From NCBI RefSeq assembly GCF_014854695.1, contig NZ_CP027560.1, positions 21,316 through 85,315 on the forward strand: a stretch of DNA of 64,000 nucleotides, in the 5' to 3' direction. The position numbers and the translations under genes are program-made. The notes beneath the pieces are model-generated. The model had not been told where the DNA came from and did no database searches. It was given only the letters and a program-made list of their open reading frames with translations. Positions 1-7,576 of the stretch are shown here, piece after piece; positions within the stretch are counted from its first letter, which is position 1; each line of letters begins with the position of its first letter. Source of the stretch: Rhodococcus rhodochrous (GTDB taxonomy: Bacteria; Actinomycetota; Actinomycetes; Mycobacteriales; Mycobacteriaceae).

Positions 1-119
1 TCGCCCTTGGCGCGGGCTTCGCACCAGGGGCAGCCGTCGTGGGTGGCGCGGTCGTGGCCGGGTTCGATGAGATCACCGACGCGCAAGCCGGGTGCGCCTC
101 CGTGGTAGTAGCGGGTCAT
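1..119 (-). CDS. N-terminal fragment, possible Arr-like ADP-ribosyltransferase
   Basis: Incomplete gene that starts at the ATG read from 119 and runs off the left edge. About 39 residues are visible, beginning MTRYYHGGAPGLRVGDLIEP. The YYHGG...GDLI pattern resembles the start of the rifampin ADP-ribosyltransferase (Arr) fold, in which a Tyr-His-Gly opens the NAD site; a CPWC pair follows at about residues 30-33. Its ATG overlaps the stop of the upstream gene (ATGA), and GAACAGGA lies upstream. The resemblance is from motif memory only; the catalytic remainder is outside the window, so a toxin, a modifier or an unrelated protein are all possible. Confidence 0.45.
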   Translation of the reverse strand, partial: MTRYYHGGAPGLRVGDLIEPGHDRATHDGCPWCEARAKG

Positions 120-268
120 GCCTGTTGTTCCTGTTCAGTGAGGTTTCGGGCCCAGCGGCGGCGGTTGCGTGCGGCGATGGGCCGGTGGGCGCGGTCGCAT
201 TCGGCGGCGAGCTGCAGCAGCAGCTCCGGCGTCAGCTCCCGTTGCGGGGGTGGGGTGCGGAGGTCCAC
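116..268 (-). CDS. small hypothetical protein (50 aa)
   Basis: Short frame from a GTG at 268 (VDLRTPPPQRELTPELLLQL...) ending in a TGA that overlaps the next ATG by ATGA. It overlaps the end of the upstream gene by about 37 bp. The longer open frame further upstream is only a shadow of the neighbour. The product is charged and helical, rich in Arg and Gln, with no recognised domain. Support is the coupled stop/start and the protein-like composition; the exact start is uncertain. Confidence 0.5.
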   Translation of the reverse strand: MDLRTPPPQRELTPELLLQLAAECDRAHRPIAARNRRRWARNLTEQEQQA

Positions 269-795
269 TCGGTTTCGATGACAGTGCGGCGGACGACTTC
301 CGCCTTGGGGTTGGCGTTGAGGCAGCGTTCGGTGTCGTGCAGCATCTCGACGCTGCGGCGGGCGGATGCCTCGTCGCTGGACTTGTCGACCTTGATGCCG
401 AAGTGCCGTGTGGGCTTGCGTACACCCCATTCGACGCGGGCGGTGCCGAGCGCGCGGGCGACGGAGTCGAGGTCGCGGGAGAAGAGCGGGAAGTCCGAAC
501 TGCCGAAGATTTCGCCGTCGCCGAACCATCCGACGAACTCGAGGATGCGCTGTGCGGCCTCGACCGGGTCCGGGCTCTGATACTCGGCGGCGTCCTCGTC
601 GATGCCGGGCGGCTGATCGGACACCGGCTCGCTCACGGGAGACGTCTCGACCAGGCGCAGGCCCTTCTCCTCGAGCTGGGTGGCGATGTCGGCGACCGAT
701 TCACGCAGGTAGTCGGGCTGATTGAAGTAGTTGGAGGCTGCGGCGGCGCGGTCCCAATCGACGACCTCTGCGAGAGCCTTGAACAGGGCGCTCAT
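232..795 (-). CDS. hypothetical protein (187 aa)
   Basis: Starts at the ATG at 795 (MSALFKALAEVVDWDRAAAA), which overlaps the stop of the upstream gene at 792; the in-frame extension upstream lies inside that gene and is not needed. The N-terminal half is acidic and helical, and the C-terminal part contains a WGVRKPTRHFGIKVDKSSDEA segment. I recognise no family. It is part of the tightly coupled leftward early operon downstream of the recombination genes. Confidence 0.75.
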   Translation of the reverse strand: MSALFKALAEVVDWDRAAAASNYFNQPDYLRESVADIATQLEEKGLRLVETSPVSEPVSDQPPGIDEDAAEYQSPDPVEAAQRILEFVGWFGDGEIFGSSDFPLFSRDLDSVARALGTARVEWGVRKPTRHFGIKVDKSSDEASARRSVEMLHDTERCLNANPKAEVVRRTVIETEWTSAPHPRNGS

Positions 796-1178
796 GCGAC
801 CGCCTCCCATGCTTCGAGAGGGCAGCGTTCGAGGCGGACTTCGCAGCCCCACTCGCGGAGGCCTTCGACGATGCCGACTGCGGTAGCGCGGGACATCCAG
901 TGACGGCGGCGGAGTACCGGGATCTTCAGTATCGGCACGTTGTCGTTGTCGTAGACGGTCTTGCCGATACGCGGGCCTTCATCGGCGCTCGCGTAGGGAT
1001 CGCCACTCCAGAGGTACATCCACTCTTCGAGGTCGGCCGGCACCCAGTCGGGGGTGTCGCCGTTGTTGGCGTGGGCGTCGACGATGTCCATCCAGAGCTG
1101 CGGATGCTGCTGGTCGAACGGCTTGCCGTCGTCGGTGGGGTACTTGTCGACGGTGATGCGATAGGCGTAGTTGCTCAT
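792..1178 (-). CDS. hypothetical protein (128 aa)
   Basis: Begins MSNYAYRITVDKYP at 1178 and overlaps its neighbours by ATGA on both sides. It is rich in Trp and acidic residues in the middle (PDWVPADLEEWMYLW) with a basic helical end. No known domain is recognised. Overlapping starts and stops and normal composition support a real early gene of unknown role. Confidence 0.75.
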   Translation of the reverse strand: MSNYAYRITVDKYPTDDGKPFDQQHPQLWMDIVDAHANNGDTPDWVPADLEEWMYLWSGDPYASADEGPRIGKTVYDNDNVPILKIPVLRRRHWMSRATAVGIVEGLREWGCEVRLERCPLEAWEAVA

Positions 1179-1441
1179 CGGGCGGCGCCCTGGGCGATGG
1201 TCTGCAGGGTGGCGATGCCGGTCTCGGAGGTCTGGGCGAGCTGCATCGCGGCGACGTAGCCGGGGAAGCCGAGCGACAGGCGGGTCTGGTTGCCGGGGTC
1301 GGCGGTGGAGATCGCGAGCATCAGGTTCTTGGTGAACGATCCGGGCTCGTAGCCACCGTGCCCGAAGTGCCAGAGCACATGCTGGGCGGTGGGCTGGTCG
1401 ATGAAGGCACCAGCGGTGGCGGTGTCGAAGTCGATGGTCAT
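1175..1441 (-). CDS. hypothetical protein (88 aa)
   Basis: The ATG at 1441 (MTIDFDTATAGAFIDQPTAQ) is preceded by GAACAGGA, a leader shared by several genes here. The longer frame upstream is a shadow of the exonuclease gene. The C-terminal half reads like an amphipathic helix (YVAAMQLAQTSETGIATLQTIA). No family recognised. Confidence 0.65.
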   Translation of the reverse strand: MTIDFDTATAGAFIDQPTAQHVLWHFGHGGYEPGSFTKNLMLAISTADPGNQTRLSLGFPGYVAAMQLAQTSETGIATLQTIAQGAAR

Positions 1442-1454
1442 GTGTTCTTCCTGT

Positions 1455-2120
1455 TCAGGCCGCGATGGGCCAGGAGGTGTTGAGGGAGCCGCCGGAGCGG
1501 TAGGGCTGCTGTCGGGCTTGGGCCTGCTGCTGGTGGCGGCGGTACAGGGCGGCTTGCTGGCGCATGAGTTCGTCGGTGCCGACGAGCGCGAGGATCGGGA
1601 AGACGCGGGGGATCTTCCAGGCCAGGCGGGCAGCGGCGAGGGCGTCGGCTTCGGCATTGTGGGCGTCGCCGAGGGTGATGCCGTAGCGTTCGCACACCGT
1701 GGCCAGGCGGCGGTTTCCGGTGCGTTTGTCGAACTCGGTGATCAGCACGAACGGGTCGACGACGGGGCCGTCGACGGTGAACTTGCCGCCGGTCTGGGTG
1801 TGCAGGACGGTCAGGTCGTAGGCGGCGTTGTAGATCGCGATCGCGCGGCCTTCCTTCCAGCATTCGCGCAGCTCGGCGACCACTTCGTGGACGACCTCGA
1901 CGTGCGGGCGGCCATGAGTGCGGGCGTGCTCGGTGGTGATGCCGTGGATCTTGGCGGCGGACTCGGGGATCTCCACGCCGGGATCGGCGAGCCACTTCGT
2001 GGAGGTGGTGGTCGAGCCGTCGACGCGGCCGACGCAGGCGGTGACGATCCGGCAGGTCTTCGGGTCGACACCGGTGGTCTCGAGGTCGAAGTAGGCCAGG
2101 GGCAGATCGGACCAGATCAT
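1455..2120 (-). CDS. DnaQ-like 3'-5' exonuclease
   Basis: A 221-residue DEDD-family exonuclease, the fold of DNA polymerase III epsilon and RNase T. Exo I is at about residues 11-17 (FDLETTG), Exo II around YNAAYDL (about 97-103), and the Exo III region around HNAEADALAA (about 153), whose His suggests the DEDDh type. The expected activity is two-metal 3'-5' trimming of single-stranded DNA or RNA. No polymerase domain is fused, so it may act in proofreading, recombination or nucleic-acid turnover. It sits downstream of the RecT/RecE-like pair and overlaps the next gene by ATGA. Confidence 0.9.
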   Translation of the reverse strand: MIWSDLPLAYFDLETTGVDPKTCRIVTACVGRVDGSTTTSTKWLADPGVEIPESAAKIHGITTEHARTHGRPHVEVVHEVVAELRECWKEGRAIAIYNAAYDLTVLHTQTGGKFTVDGPVVDPFVLITEFDKRTGNRRLATVCERYGITLGDAHNAEADALAAARLAWKIPRVFPILALVGTDELMRQQAALYRRHQQQAQARQQPYRSGGSLNTSWPIAA

Positions 2121-2335
2121 CGCGGCCTCTTCGGGCTGGCGACGACCACTGCGGTCATCGGGGGCAGGGTGCCGAACAGGAGTCGGTCACCGGGCAGGAA
2201 TGCGGCGTTTACCACGGTAAATACAGCGGTGCCGTCGCCGCGCCGGCCGCTGTAGACGATGTCGACCGGCAGTTCCCGGCCGTCCCGGAGGACCCGCACA
2301 TTGGTGGGGCCCTCCGGGATTTCGGTCAGCTGCAT
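2117..2335 (-). CDS. small hypothetical protein (72 aa)
   Basis: Starts at the ATG at 2335 (MQLTEIPEGPTNVRVLRDGR), two bases after the RecT-like stop. It is beta-rich with alternating hydrophobics (VDIVYSGRRGDGTAVFTVVN), suggesting a small barrel, and has a basic tail. The much longer frame extending upstream is a shadow. No family assigned. Confidence 0.65.
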   Translation of the reverse strand: MQLTEIPEGPTNVRVLRDGRELPVDIVYSGRRGDGTAVFTVVNAAFLPGDRLLFGTLPPMTAVVVASPKRPR

Positions 2336-2337
2336 GG

Positions 2338-3342
2338 TCAGTTCCCTTCGGTGCCGAACAGCTCGGCGTGCTCGTCGGAGCGGTCGGCGGGGTCGCCCTT
2401 CTTGCTGGTGGTGCGGGCCTTGGCCTGGGGCTTGTCCTGCTTGGCCGGTTCCGGGGCGGGCTGCTCGGCCGGTGCCTGTTCCTGGGCCTGCTGAGGCTGG
2501 GGCTGGGCAGCGGGTGCCGGGGTGGCGACGGGGCCGGTCAGGTCGGCGGCGGTGACCACCTGCTGGGGGAACTCCTCGTCCTTGTCGAGTTCGCCTCGGG
2601 TGATCGAGGTGTAGACGATGGACATCTGCGCCAGATCGAACGGCGTCCACGAACCCCGGGAGCGGCCGATCTTGTGCTCGAGCTGCTTGACGGTGATGCC
2701 CTGGTTACCGAACGCGGCGACCATGGCGTTGATCCGATCGGGCAGCGGCACGCCCTCGCCGTCCTCGAGGGTGCGGCGGCAGATGTCCTGGGCTTCCTCG
2801 GTGAACCAGGTGGGCAGCACCGTGAACAGGCACTCGCGCACCGCGCGGGCACCGACGTTCTGGTTGGACAGGTAGATGTCGCCGATGTCGGTCAGCGCCT
2901 TGCGTTCACCGCGGACCATGCGCACGTGCGGGGCGATGAAGGTGCGCACCGAGCGGACGTTGGTCTGCACGTCCCAGGCGAAGGCCTGCACCTCGGAGAT
3001 TCCGGCGTCGTCGTCGCGGCGCAGTTCGTTAACTCCGTACTGCACGTTTCCCCAGATGCGGGCCAGTTCGCGGGCCAGGTGCACCGACGGGCCGTTGCCC
3101 CGGTTGGGCACCGAGTAGAACGCTCGGTTGGCCAGGGCCATGCGTCCACAGGAGTCCTTCATGTCGGCGATCGCGCGGCCGATGTCGCGGGGGACCTGCT
3201 GGGCGACGAGCACCGCGGCCTGCACTTCGGCGACGGCGCGGGAGCGTTCGACCTCGGTGGCCTGGCTGATCTGGGTGACCGGATCGTTGGCGGCGGGGGC
3301 GATGGTCTGGCGGTGGACCAGGGTGCCGTTGTTGCTGCTCAT
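2338..3342 (-). CDS. RecT-like single-strand annealing protein
   Basis: 334 residues. The folded part (about 30-225) has the look of the RecT-like proteins of actinobacterial phages (SCGRMALANRAFYSVPNRG, then VHLARELARIWGNVQYG); the last 90 residues are a Pro/Gln/Ala-rich linker with a charged end. It would bind single-stranded DNA and anneal homologous strands. The main support is context: the next gene upstream encodes a RecE-type nuclease, the classical partner. The start at 3342 follows the nuclease stop by three bases. Confidence in the gene is very high, in the function moderate. Confidence 0.7.
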   Translation of the reverse strand: MSSNNGTLVHRQTIAPAANDPVTQISQATEVERSRAVAEVQAAVLVAQQVPRDIGRAIADMKDSCGRMALANRAFYSVPNRGNGPSVHLARELARIWGNVQYGVNELRRDDDAGISEVQAFAWDVQTNVRSVRTFIAPHVRMVRGERKALTDIGDIYLSNQNVGARAVRECLFTVLPTWFTEEAQDICRRTLEDGEGVPLPDRINAMVAAFGNQGITVKQLEHKIGRSRGSWTPFDLAQMSIVYTSITRGELDKDEEFPQQVVTAADLTGPVATPAPAAQPQPQQAQEQAPAEQPAPEPAKQDKPQAKARTTSKKGDPADRSDEHAELFGTEGN

Positions 3343-3345
3343 GGG

Positions 3346-4245
3346 CTAGTTCTCCTCAAATTCGCGTTCGTACCAGTAGGGAAGGGCCACCAGGGCGACC
3401 TCGTGGTCGTGGTAGCCGGGCCAGATGCCCGATTCGGTGCACTGGGCGTAGATGTCGATCGCCTGGCGGTTGAGGATCCGGCCGATCCGGCGAGCGTTGT
3501 TGTCGAGCTGAACCACCGACACCACGTAGGGGGCGGTCTTTTCCTGCACGACGAACAGGAACGCCGGGTCCTTGTCGATCCCGAGGTCGATCACCGCGTC
3601 GCAGTACCAGGCGTCCTGCTGGTGATAGCCGAAGTCGACGGCGGTCTTCTTGAACTTCTCCGGGTTGGCGTCGCGGCTGGTCTTGTAGTCGACGAGGTAG
3701 AGCCGGTTGCTGGTCCGGCGGGTCCAGTCGAAGCGGGCGCGGCGCCAGATTCCGGTGATCGGGTCGCGCCAGAAGGCGGACTGTTCAGCGATACCGGCGT
3801 CGGGCATGAGCAGCGGACCGGCGATCGGATGCTCGCGGATGCGCTGGGCCATGGCCTGGACCTGGTCGTAGTCGGCGGGCTTGAGCGGAACGGCGCATTC
3901 CTCGCGGGCCCGGTTGACGAAGTCCTTGGCCTCGGTGGTGGAGATCGCGCCGTTGGTGGCGAGGATTTCCTCGGGGATGCGGCGCAGCTCCGGGCCTTCG
4001 CCGAGGACGAGCTGGTGGGCGGCGTGCCCGAAGTCGAACTCGCGCTTGGCGGGGCGGCCGTGCAGGCGTTCGTGCTGGAACTTCGCGGGGCAGTCCTGGA
4101 TGATCTTGCGGGCTCCGGTCGAGGACAGGGAGCTGCCGGGGACCGGATCGCGGTGGTAGCTCTCTTCGCTCATGCCCACGTAGAGGCCTGCGGTGAACGT
4201 CGGGTCCGGGGGTTGTTGCACTGCCTGGTTATGCTGGTTGGGCAT
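3346..4245 (-). CDS. RecE-like PD-(D/E)XK exonuclease
   Basis: 299 residues. It matches the C-terminal nuclease domain of exonuclease VIII: GHAAHQLVLG (about 73), RARFDW (about 170), the metal-binding LVDYKTS (about 183-189) with D and K of the PD-(D/E)XK core, and QQDAWYCDAV (about 208). It would degrade one strand of linear duplex DNA from ends so that the RecT-like partner can load. It is the first gene after a 194-bp gap that holds two operator-like repeats, so it probably opens or re-opens the leftward early operon. Confidence 0.88.
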   Translation of the reverse strand: MPNQHNQAVQQPPDPTFTAGLYVGMSEESYHRDPVPGSSLSSTGARKIIQDCPAKFQHERLHGRPAKREFDFGHAAHQLVLGEGPELRRIPEEILATNGAISTTEAKDFVNRAREECAVPLKPADYDQVQAMAQRIREHPIAGPLLMPDAGIAEQSAFWRDPITGIWRRARFDWTRRTSNRLYLVDYKTSRDANPEKFKKTAVDFGYHQQDAWYCDAVIDLGIDKDPAFLFVVQEKTAPYVVSVVQLDNNARRIGRILNRQAIDIYAQCTESGIWPGYHDHEVALVALPYWYEREFEEN

Positions 4246-4391
4246 GGATCGGTCGTCCTTTCGGTAGGTGATGCCGGTTCATTGCGGATGCGACAGTGGG
4301 TGTCGCGGCCCTCGCCTTGCCAGAGGCGGGGGCCTTTTCCGTTTGTGCAGGTGGTGCAGCCGCTCCCCTAGTTTCTACTCGGCTACTCGAG

Positions 4392-4422
4392 ACTAGACAC
4401 CTGGGACCGATCTGTAGACACC
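4392..4422 (-). promoter_or_regulatory. paired operator-like sites before the recE-like gene
   Basis: ACTAGACACC at 4392-4401 and TGTAGACACC at 4413-4422, same orientation and 21 bp apart (two helical turns). They lie in the 194-bp gap between the helix-turn-helix gene and the nuclease gene. The same sequence recurs at other gene boundaries. The remaining gap has a GC-rich imperfect hairpin but no convincing gene. Confidence 0.5.
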
Positions 4423-4439
4423 GGCGCACGGCGACGATG

Positions 4440-4760
4440 TCAAGCTGCGGTCGGGGCCTGGACGGTGTGGAGTTTGGGGACGAACAGCACGCCGGGCTGG
4501 ACCTGGAGGATCTGCTCGATGGCCGAAGCGATCTCTCGGGAGCACACGCGGGCCGCGCCGGAGCGCAGGTTGCCGATGTGGGACTTGCTGCAGGTGAGCT
4601 TCGGAGCTCCGAAGTCGCGGTGCCGGCGGTCGAGTTCTGCGGTGACGGCCTCGGCGAGGGATCGGCAGCTGTAGCGGTAGGTGCGCATGAGGTAGACGAA
4701 CATCTCGCGGCCGCCTTCCGGGGCCAGCCTCATGTCCAGTCTGGTATCCGATTGGGGCAT
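4440..4760 (-). CDS. helix-turn-helix protein, Cro-like candidate
   Basis: 106 residues. An XRE-type helix-turn-helix is visible at about residues 33-80 (SLAEAVTAELDRRH, then KSHIGNLRSGAARVCSREIASAIEQIL). It is transcribed divergently from a second XRE protein, the geometry of a phage genetic switch, and is the first gene of the leftward side. By analogy it would be the lytic-side regulator, but which protein is repressor and which is Cro cannot be decided from sequence. Confidence 0.75.
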   Translation of the reverse strand: MPQSDTRLDMRLAPEGGREMFVYLMRTYRYSCRSLAEAVTAELDRRHRDFGAPKLTCSKSHIGNLRSGAARVCSREIASAIEQILQVQPGVLFVPKLHTVQAPTAA

Positions 4761-4994
4761 CGTTCGGTCTCTCCGGGAACTGGGTGAATGGGGAAAGTGG
4801 GTGTCTCACAGCATGTCTGCTGTTGTCCTAGACAATAGCAATCTGGGACAGAGGTGTCCACTGGACAACCCCTTCATACCCGGGATAAACAGGACAAACA
4901 CGGTGGTCTAGAGGTTGATGCTATATTAGACAGCCGCTCAGGTGTCCACTGATCGGGTAGCGAAACCGACACCGGGTGGTCAACAATTGCGCCC
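4761..4994. promoter_or_regulatory. divergent switch region with operator-like repeats
   Basis: 234 bp between two divergent helix-turn-helix genes, visibly richer in A+T. It holds the palindrome TTGTCCTAGACAA (4823-4835), two copies of GGTGTCCACT (4853-4862 and 4941-4950), GGTGGTCTAG (4902-4911) and a possible -10 TATATT (4922-4927). These resemble the GGTGTCTAGT elements found elsewhere, so this is the likely primary operator of the repressor. Promoter positions are guesses. Confidence 0.6.
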
Positions 4995-5414
4995 ATGGCA
5001 AGAAGCAACGTTCCCGAGCCCTGGGCGAGCGCGATGGAAGCCGTCGGCGCTGTCAGCCCGCAGACGGGCTTACCGTCATTGAACGCGCTCGGGCAACGAG
5101 CTGGCGTCCACACGACGACCGTATCGAACCTGGTGCAGGGCAAGACCCAGGCCCCCGACCTCGACACGGTCACCAAACTGGCCCGTGCCCTCCGCAAGCC
5201 CGTGCGGGTGGTCGCCGCATGGGTGGGCATCAATTGGGTGGAGAACCGGCCCTACACCCCGCCCAAGGAAGCCGACCTACTCGACGCCAGCGAGCGGGAG
5301 CTCGTCGACAACCTCATACGTTCGCTGGCCCGGCAGAAGACTGGGTTGACCCCCCAGGAGGCCGAGGAGGCCTCGACGGGCGGTCGGCAGGCCCAACTGT
5401 TCTCCCACAAGTAG
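4995..5414 (+). CDS. XRE-family repressor candidate
   Basis: 139 residues. A helix-turn-helix is at about residues 27-68 (SLNALGQRAGVHTTTVSNLV, then DLDTVTKLARALRK), followed by a short C-terminal region with no peptidase-like or dimerisation domain I can name. It is transcribed away from the lytic-side genes, is followed by a strong terminator and lies upstream of a serine recombinase. These features make it the best candidate for the immunity repressor, probably controlling its own promoter and the leftward early promoter through the operators upstream. Confidence 0.75.
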   Translation: MARSNVPEPWASAMEAVGAVSPQTGLPSLNALGQRAGVHTTTVSNLVQGKTQAPDLDTVTKLARALRKPVRVVAAWVGINWVENRPYTPPKEADLLDASERELVDNLIRSLARQKTGLTPQEAEEASTGGRQAQLFSHK

Positions 5415-5461
5415 CTCGCTCCCCCGCCGGCAGGCGGGTCTCTAACCTCTGGAAGGGATAG

Positions 5462-5484
5462 ACACCCCGATTCGGGGTGTTTTT
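5462..5484 (+). terminator. rho-independent terminator after the repressor
   Basis: Nine-base-pair stem ACACCCCGA / TCGGGGTGT (5462-5470 and 5472-5480) followed by a T run. It should isolate the repressor gene from the recombinase gene downstream. Confidence 0.85.
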
Positions 5485-5525
5485 CTCGCCCCGAGCTGTC
5501 ACATTGACGCCCGACAGTGTTAAGG

Positions 5526-6293
5526 ATGGCCACGGTGACCGAGCCTCGAACCCCGAATCCGATCCCCGGCCGACGGATGCGAGCCCGCGCGGTCGCCCCG
5601 CCGGGAACGGCGGTCGGCTACGTCCGCGTCTCCACCGAGGACCAGAAGGAACGCAAGCTCGGCCTCGACGCCCAGCGGGCGATCATCACGGCCAAGGCCG
5701 CGACCTCCGGCGTGGAGATCGTGGGCTGGTTCGCCGACGAGGCGGTCTCGGGCACGGTGGCCCCGGACAAGCGGGCGGGAATGTCCGCCGCCCTGGCCGA
5801 GGTGCGCGAGCACCGCGCCGAGCGGATCATCGCCGCCAAGCTCGACCGTGTCAGCCGGTCGATCAAGGACTTCCTCAATCTCGCCGACCGGGCCGAGAAG
5901 GAGGGCTGGCACATCGTCCTGTGCGACCTGGACATGGACACCACGACCCCTCAAGGCCGGATGATCCTGCACCTGTTCGCGATGTTCGCCGAGTTCGAGC
6001 GGAACATGATCGCCGAACGCACCCGGGCCGCGCTGGCCGAGAAGAAGCGGCAGGGCGTGCAGCTGGGCAAGCCGTCCCAGGTCCCCGACGAGGTGATGAC
6101 GCGCATCGTCCTCGAGACGTACGAGGGGCGCAGCCTGCGGCAGATCGCGAGCGGGCTGATGGGCGACGGGATTCCCACCGGTGGCGGCAGTGCGGTCTGG
6201 CATCCCCAGCAGGTGCGGCGAGCACTCGACCACCCCCGGGCGGTCGCTATCGCCGATGCCATCTTCGATGAGGACGGGAACCTCACAGTTTAG
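5526..6293 (+). CDS. serine recombinase (resolvase/invertase type)
   Basis: 255 residues from the ATG at 5526 (a GTG at 5517 is an alternative). The catalytic domain begins VGYVRVSTEDQ, where the Ser of RVST is the nucleophile, and includes AKLDRVSRS and FAEFERNMIAERTRAAL, leading into the long helix. A C-terminal helix-turn-helix (SLRQIASGLMGDGIP) binds DNA. It is far shorter than the 450-600-residue serine integrases of temperate actinophages and lacks their zinc-ribbon and coiled-coil parts. It may resolve multimers or invert DNA rather than integrate the genome. No attP core was recognised nearby. Confidence 0.85.
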   Translation: MATVTEPRTPNPIPGRRMRARAVAPPGTAVGYVRVSTEDQKERKLGLDAQRAIITAKAATSGVEIVGWFADEAVSGTVAPDKRAGMSAALAEVREHRAERIIAAKLDRVSRSIKDFLNLADRAEKEGWHIVLCDLDMDTTTPQGRMILHLFAMFAEFERNMIAERTRAALAEKKRQGVQLGKPSQVPDEVMTRIVLETYEGRSLRQIASGLMGDGIPTGGGSAVWHPQQVRRALDHPRAVAIADAIFDEDGNLTV

Positions 6294-6325
6294 GCCTGTG
6301 AACTGCTCTAACAGTAGTACCTAGG

Positions 6326-6338
6326 TATAATCTGCTGT
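6326..6338 (+). promoter_or_regulatory. TATAAT box of a leaderless promoter
   Basis: A perfect TATAAT at 6326-6331 ends seven bases before the ATG at 6339, so transcription would start at or next to the start codon. No good -35 is seen. Leaderless mRNAs are common in actinobacteria, and the same geometry occurs upstream of the gene at 52783. Confidence 0.55.
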
Positions 6339-6602
6339 ATGGCTAAGACACCCCAGTACACAGATGCCCCGAGCCTGCGTGGCTTCGACAAGTTCGCCAA
6401 GGGCGTCGCTCGCGACTGCTTCTCCAAGGGCTGGACCGGCCGCATCTCGGCCAAGTCCCACCTAATCCTGCGGTCCCCCGACGGCGAGACCACCGTGGCC
6501 ATCGCCCACGCCAACGGCTCCCCGCGGGCCCGCGGCAACACCCTGGCCCCGATCCGCCGGTGGGAGCGCACCCAGCGTGACCGCACACGCCCCGGACGCT
6601 GA
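6339..6602 (+). CDS. HicA-like small protein (87 aa)
   Basis: 87 residues. The segment GWTGRISAKSHLILRSPDGE resembles HicA mRNA interferase toxins, which carry a G-x-SxxSH active-site pattern on a small double-stranded-RNA-binding fold; here the His is at about residue 41. The tail is Arg-rich. No HicB-like antitoxin is adjacent; the next gene is a helix-turn-helix protein that could be a non-standard partner. Confident as a gene, tentative as a toxin. Confidence 0.6.
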   Translation: MAKTPQYTDAPSLRGFDKFAKGVARDCFSKGWTGRISAKSHLILRSPDGETTVAIAHANGSPRARGNTLAPIRRWERTQRDRTRPGR

Positions 6603-6686
6603 CCCGGACACCCCACATAGGTGACATCGGCCCTGTTGGGCGTGTCCGGTCCCCTATCCGGGCGCGGGCCGGTCATGATCGAGGGC

Positions 6687-7271
6687 ATGGACACCCACAC
6701 TCCTGAACAGATCAACGGCACCCCCGTCGAGGCCGTCGAAGAACACATCAGGGAGCGGCCCCGCTGGTCGGCCGCCGAGTCGGCGCGGCGCTGCGGCGTC
6801 GGTCGCGCCACCATCCAGCGGGCCCTGGACGCCAAGCGGTTCCCGAACGCGGTCAAGGGCGAGAACGGCTGGGAGATCCCTCTCGAGGATCTGCTCGCGG
6901 CGGGGTTCAAGCCCGATCGGCCAGCGAAGCCGGACGAGGACGAGGATGACCGCGACGATGACCGGTCAGGGGAAGTGGACCTGCCCGAGCACCTGAAACG
7001 CCTGGTCGATCTCGAAATCGAGCTGGCTCAGACCCGTGCCCAGGTGGAGATCGAGCGTGTCCGGCGCGAGGCCGCCGAGGAGATCGCATCGAAGGTCTCG
7101 GCCGAGAAGGACAAGGTCATCTCCACGCAGGCGGCGATGCTGCGGATGCTCGAGCAGGCCAAGCCGGAGCCGAAGCAGGAGGTCGAGCCCGAGCCGGTGC
7201 AGCGGCAGATCCCGGTGGTGGTCGAGGAGCGGCCGGCGGGCTGGTTCAAGCGGACGTTCGGGCCACAGTAG
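6687..7271 (+). CDS. helix-turn-helix / coiled-coil protein
   Basis: 194 residues from the ATG at 6687 preceded by GAGGG. It has an N-terminal helix-turn-helix (WSAAESARRCGVGRATIQRALD, about 27-50), an acidic linker (DEDEDDRDDDRS), a long heptad-rich helix (about 100-160), a Pro/Glu/Gln linker and a C-terminal PAGWFKRTFG motif. This architecture resembles KfrA-like plasmid proteins, which bind DNA and polymerise through the coiled coil. It may organise or partition the element. No enzymatic motif. Confidence 0.7.
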   Translation: MDTHTPEQINGTPVEAVEEHIRERPRWSAAESARRCGVGRATIQRALDAKRFPNAVKGENGWEIPLEDLLAAGFKPDRPAKPDEDEDDRDDDRSGEVDLPEHLKRLVDLEIELAQTRAQVEIERVRREAAEEIASKVSAEKDKVISTQAAMLRMLEQAKPEPKQEVEPEPVQRQIPVVVEERPAGWFKRTFGPQ

Positions 7272-7354
7272 CTATCTCTTGTATGGCTATTAGCCGTACG
7301 TTTTGGGATAATGGTGGGGCTTCACCGACACGACAAACCACGAGAGGTCCCACG

Positions 7355-7576
7355 ATGGCCCGCAAGAGCATCACCCAGAAGAAAGTCACCGTCAACCTGC
7401 CCAGCATCGACGTCGACCGCATCGAAGGCATCGCCGAGCGGCACGACGTCAATCGCACCAACGCCCTGATCCGTGCCATCCGCACCGCCGACTACATCGA
7501 CCGGGCCTCCGCCGAAGGCGGCGAGGTCATCATCCGCAACAAGGACGGCATCGAGACCAAGGTCGTCTTCCAGTGA
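7355..7576 (+). CDS. ribbon-helix-helix protein (73 aa)
   Basis: 73 residues starting MARKSITQKKVTVNLPSIDV at 7355, preceded by GAGAGGT. A beta strand followed by two helices (RIEGIAERHDVNRTNALIRAIRTADY) fits the CopG/Arc ribbon-helix-helix fold, a dimeric DNA binder used by antitoxins, plasmid copy-control and partition proteins. Its stop overlaps the next start (GTGA). A possible -10 GATAAT lies at 7307-7312. Confidence 0.75.
   Translation: MARKSITQKKVTVNLPSIDVDRIEGIAERHDVNRTNALIRAIRTADYIDRASAEGGEVIIRNKDGIETKVVFQ

Noticed and set aside
2368..4371. Long rightward open frame (667 codons) opposite the RecE/RecT genes
   Set aside because: It is the complement of well-supported leftward genes, rich in Gly/Val/Asp as expected for shadows in this codon bias.
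4229..4429. Leftward 66-codon frame overlapping the recE-like start
   Set aside because: No ribosome site, low-complexity composition and overlap with operator-like sites.
5414..5530. attP core beside the serine recombinase
   Set aside because: Only the repressor terminator is visible; no inverted-arm core typical of serine integrase sites could be recognised by eye.
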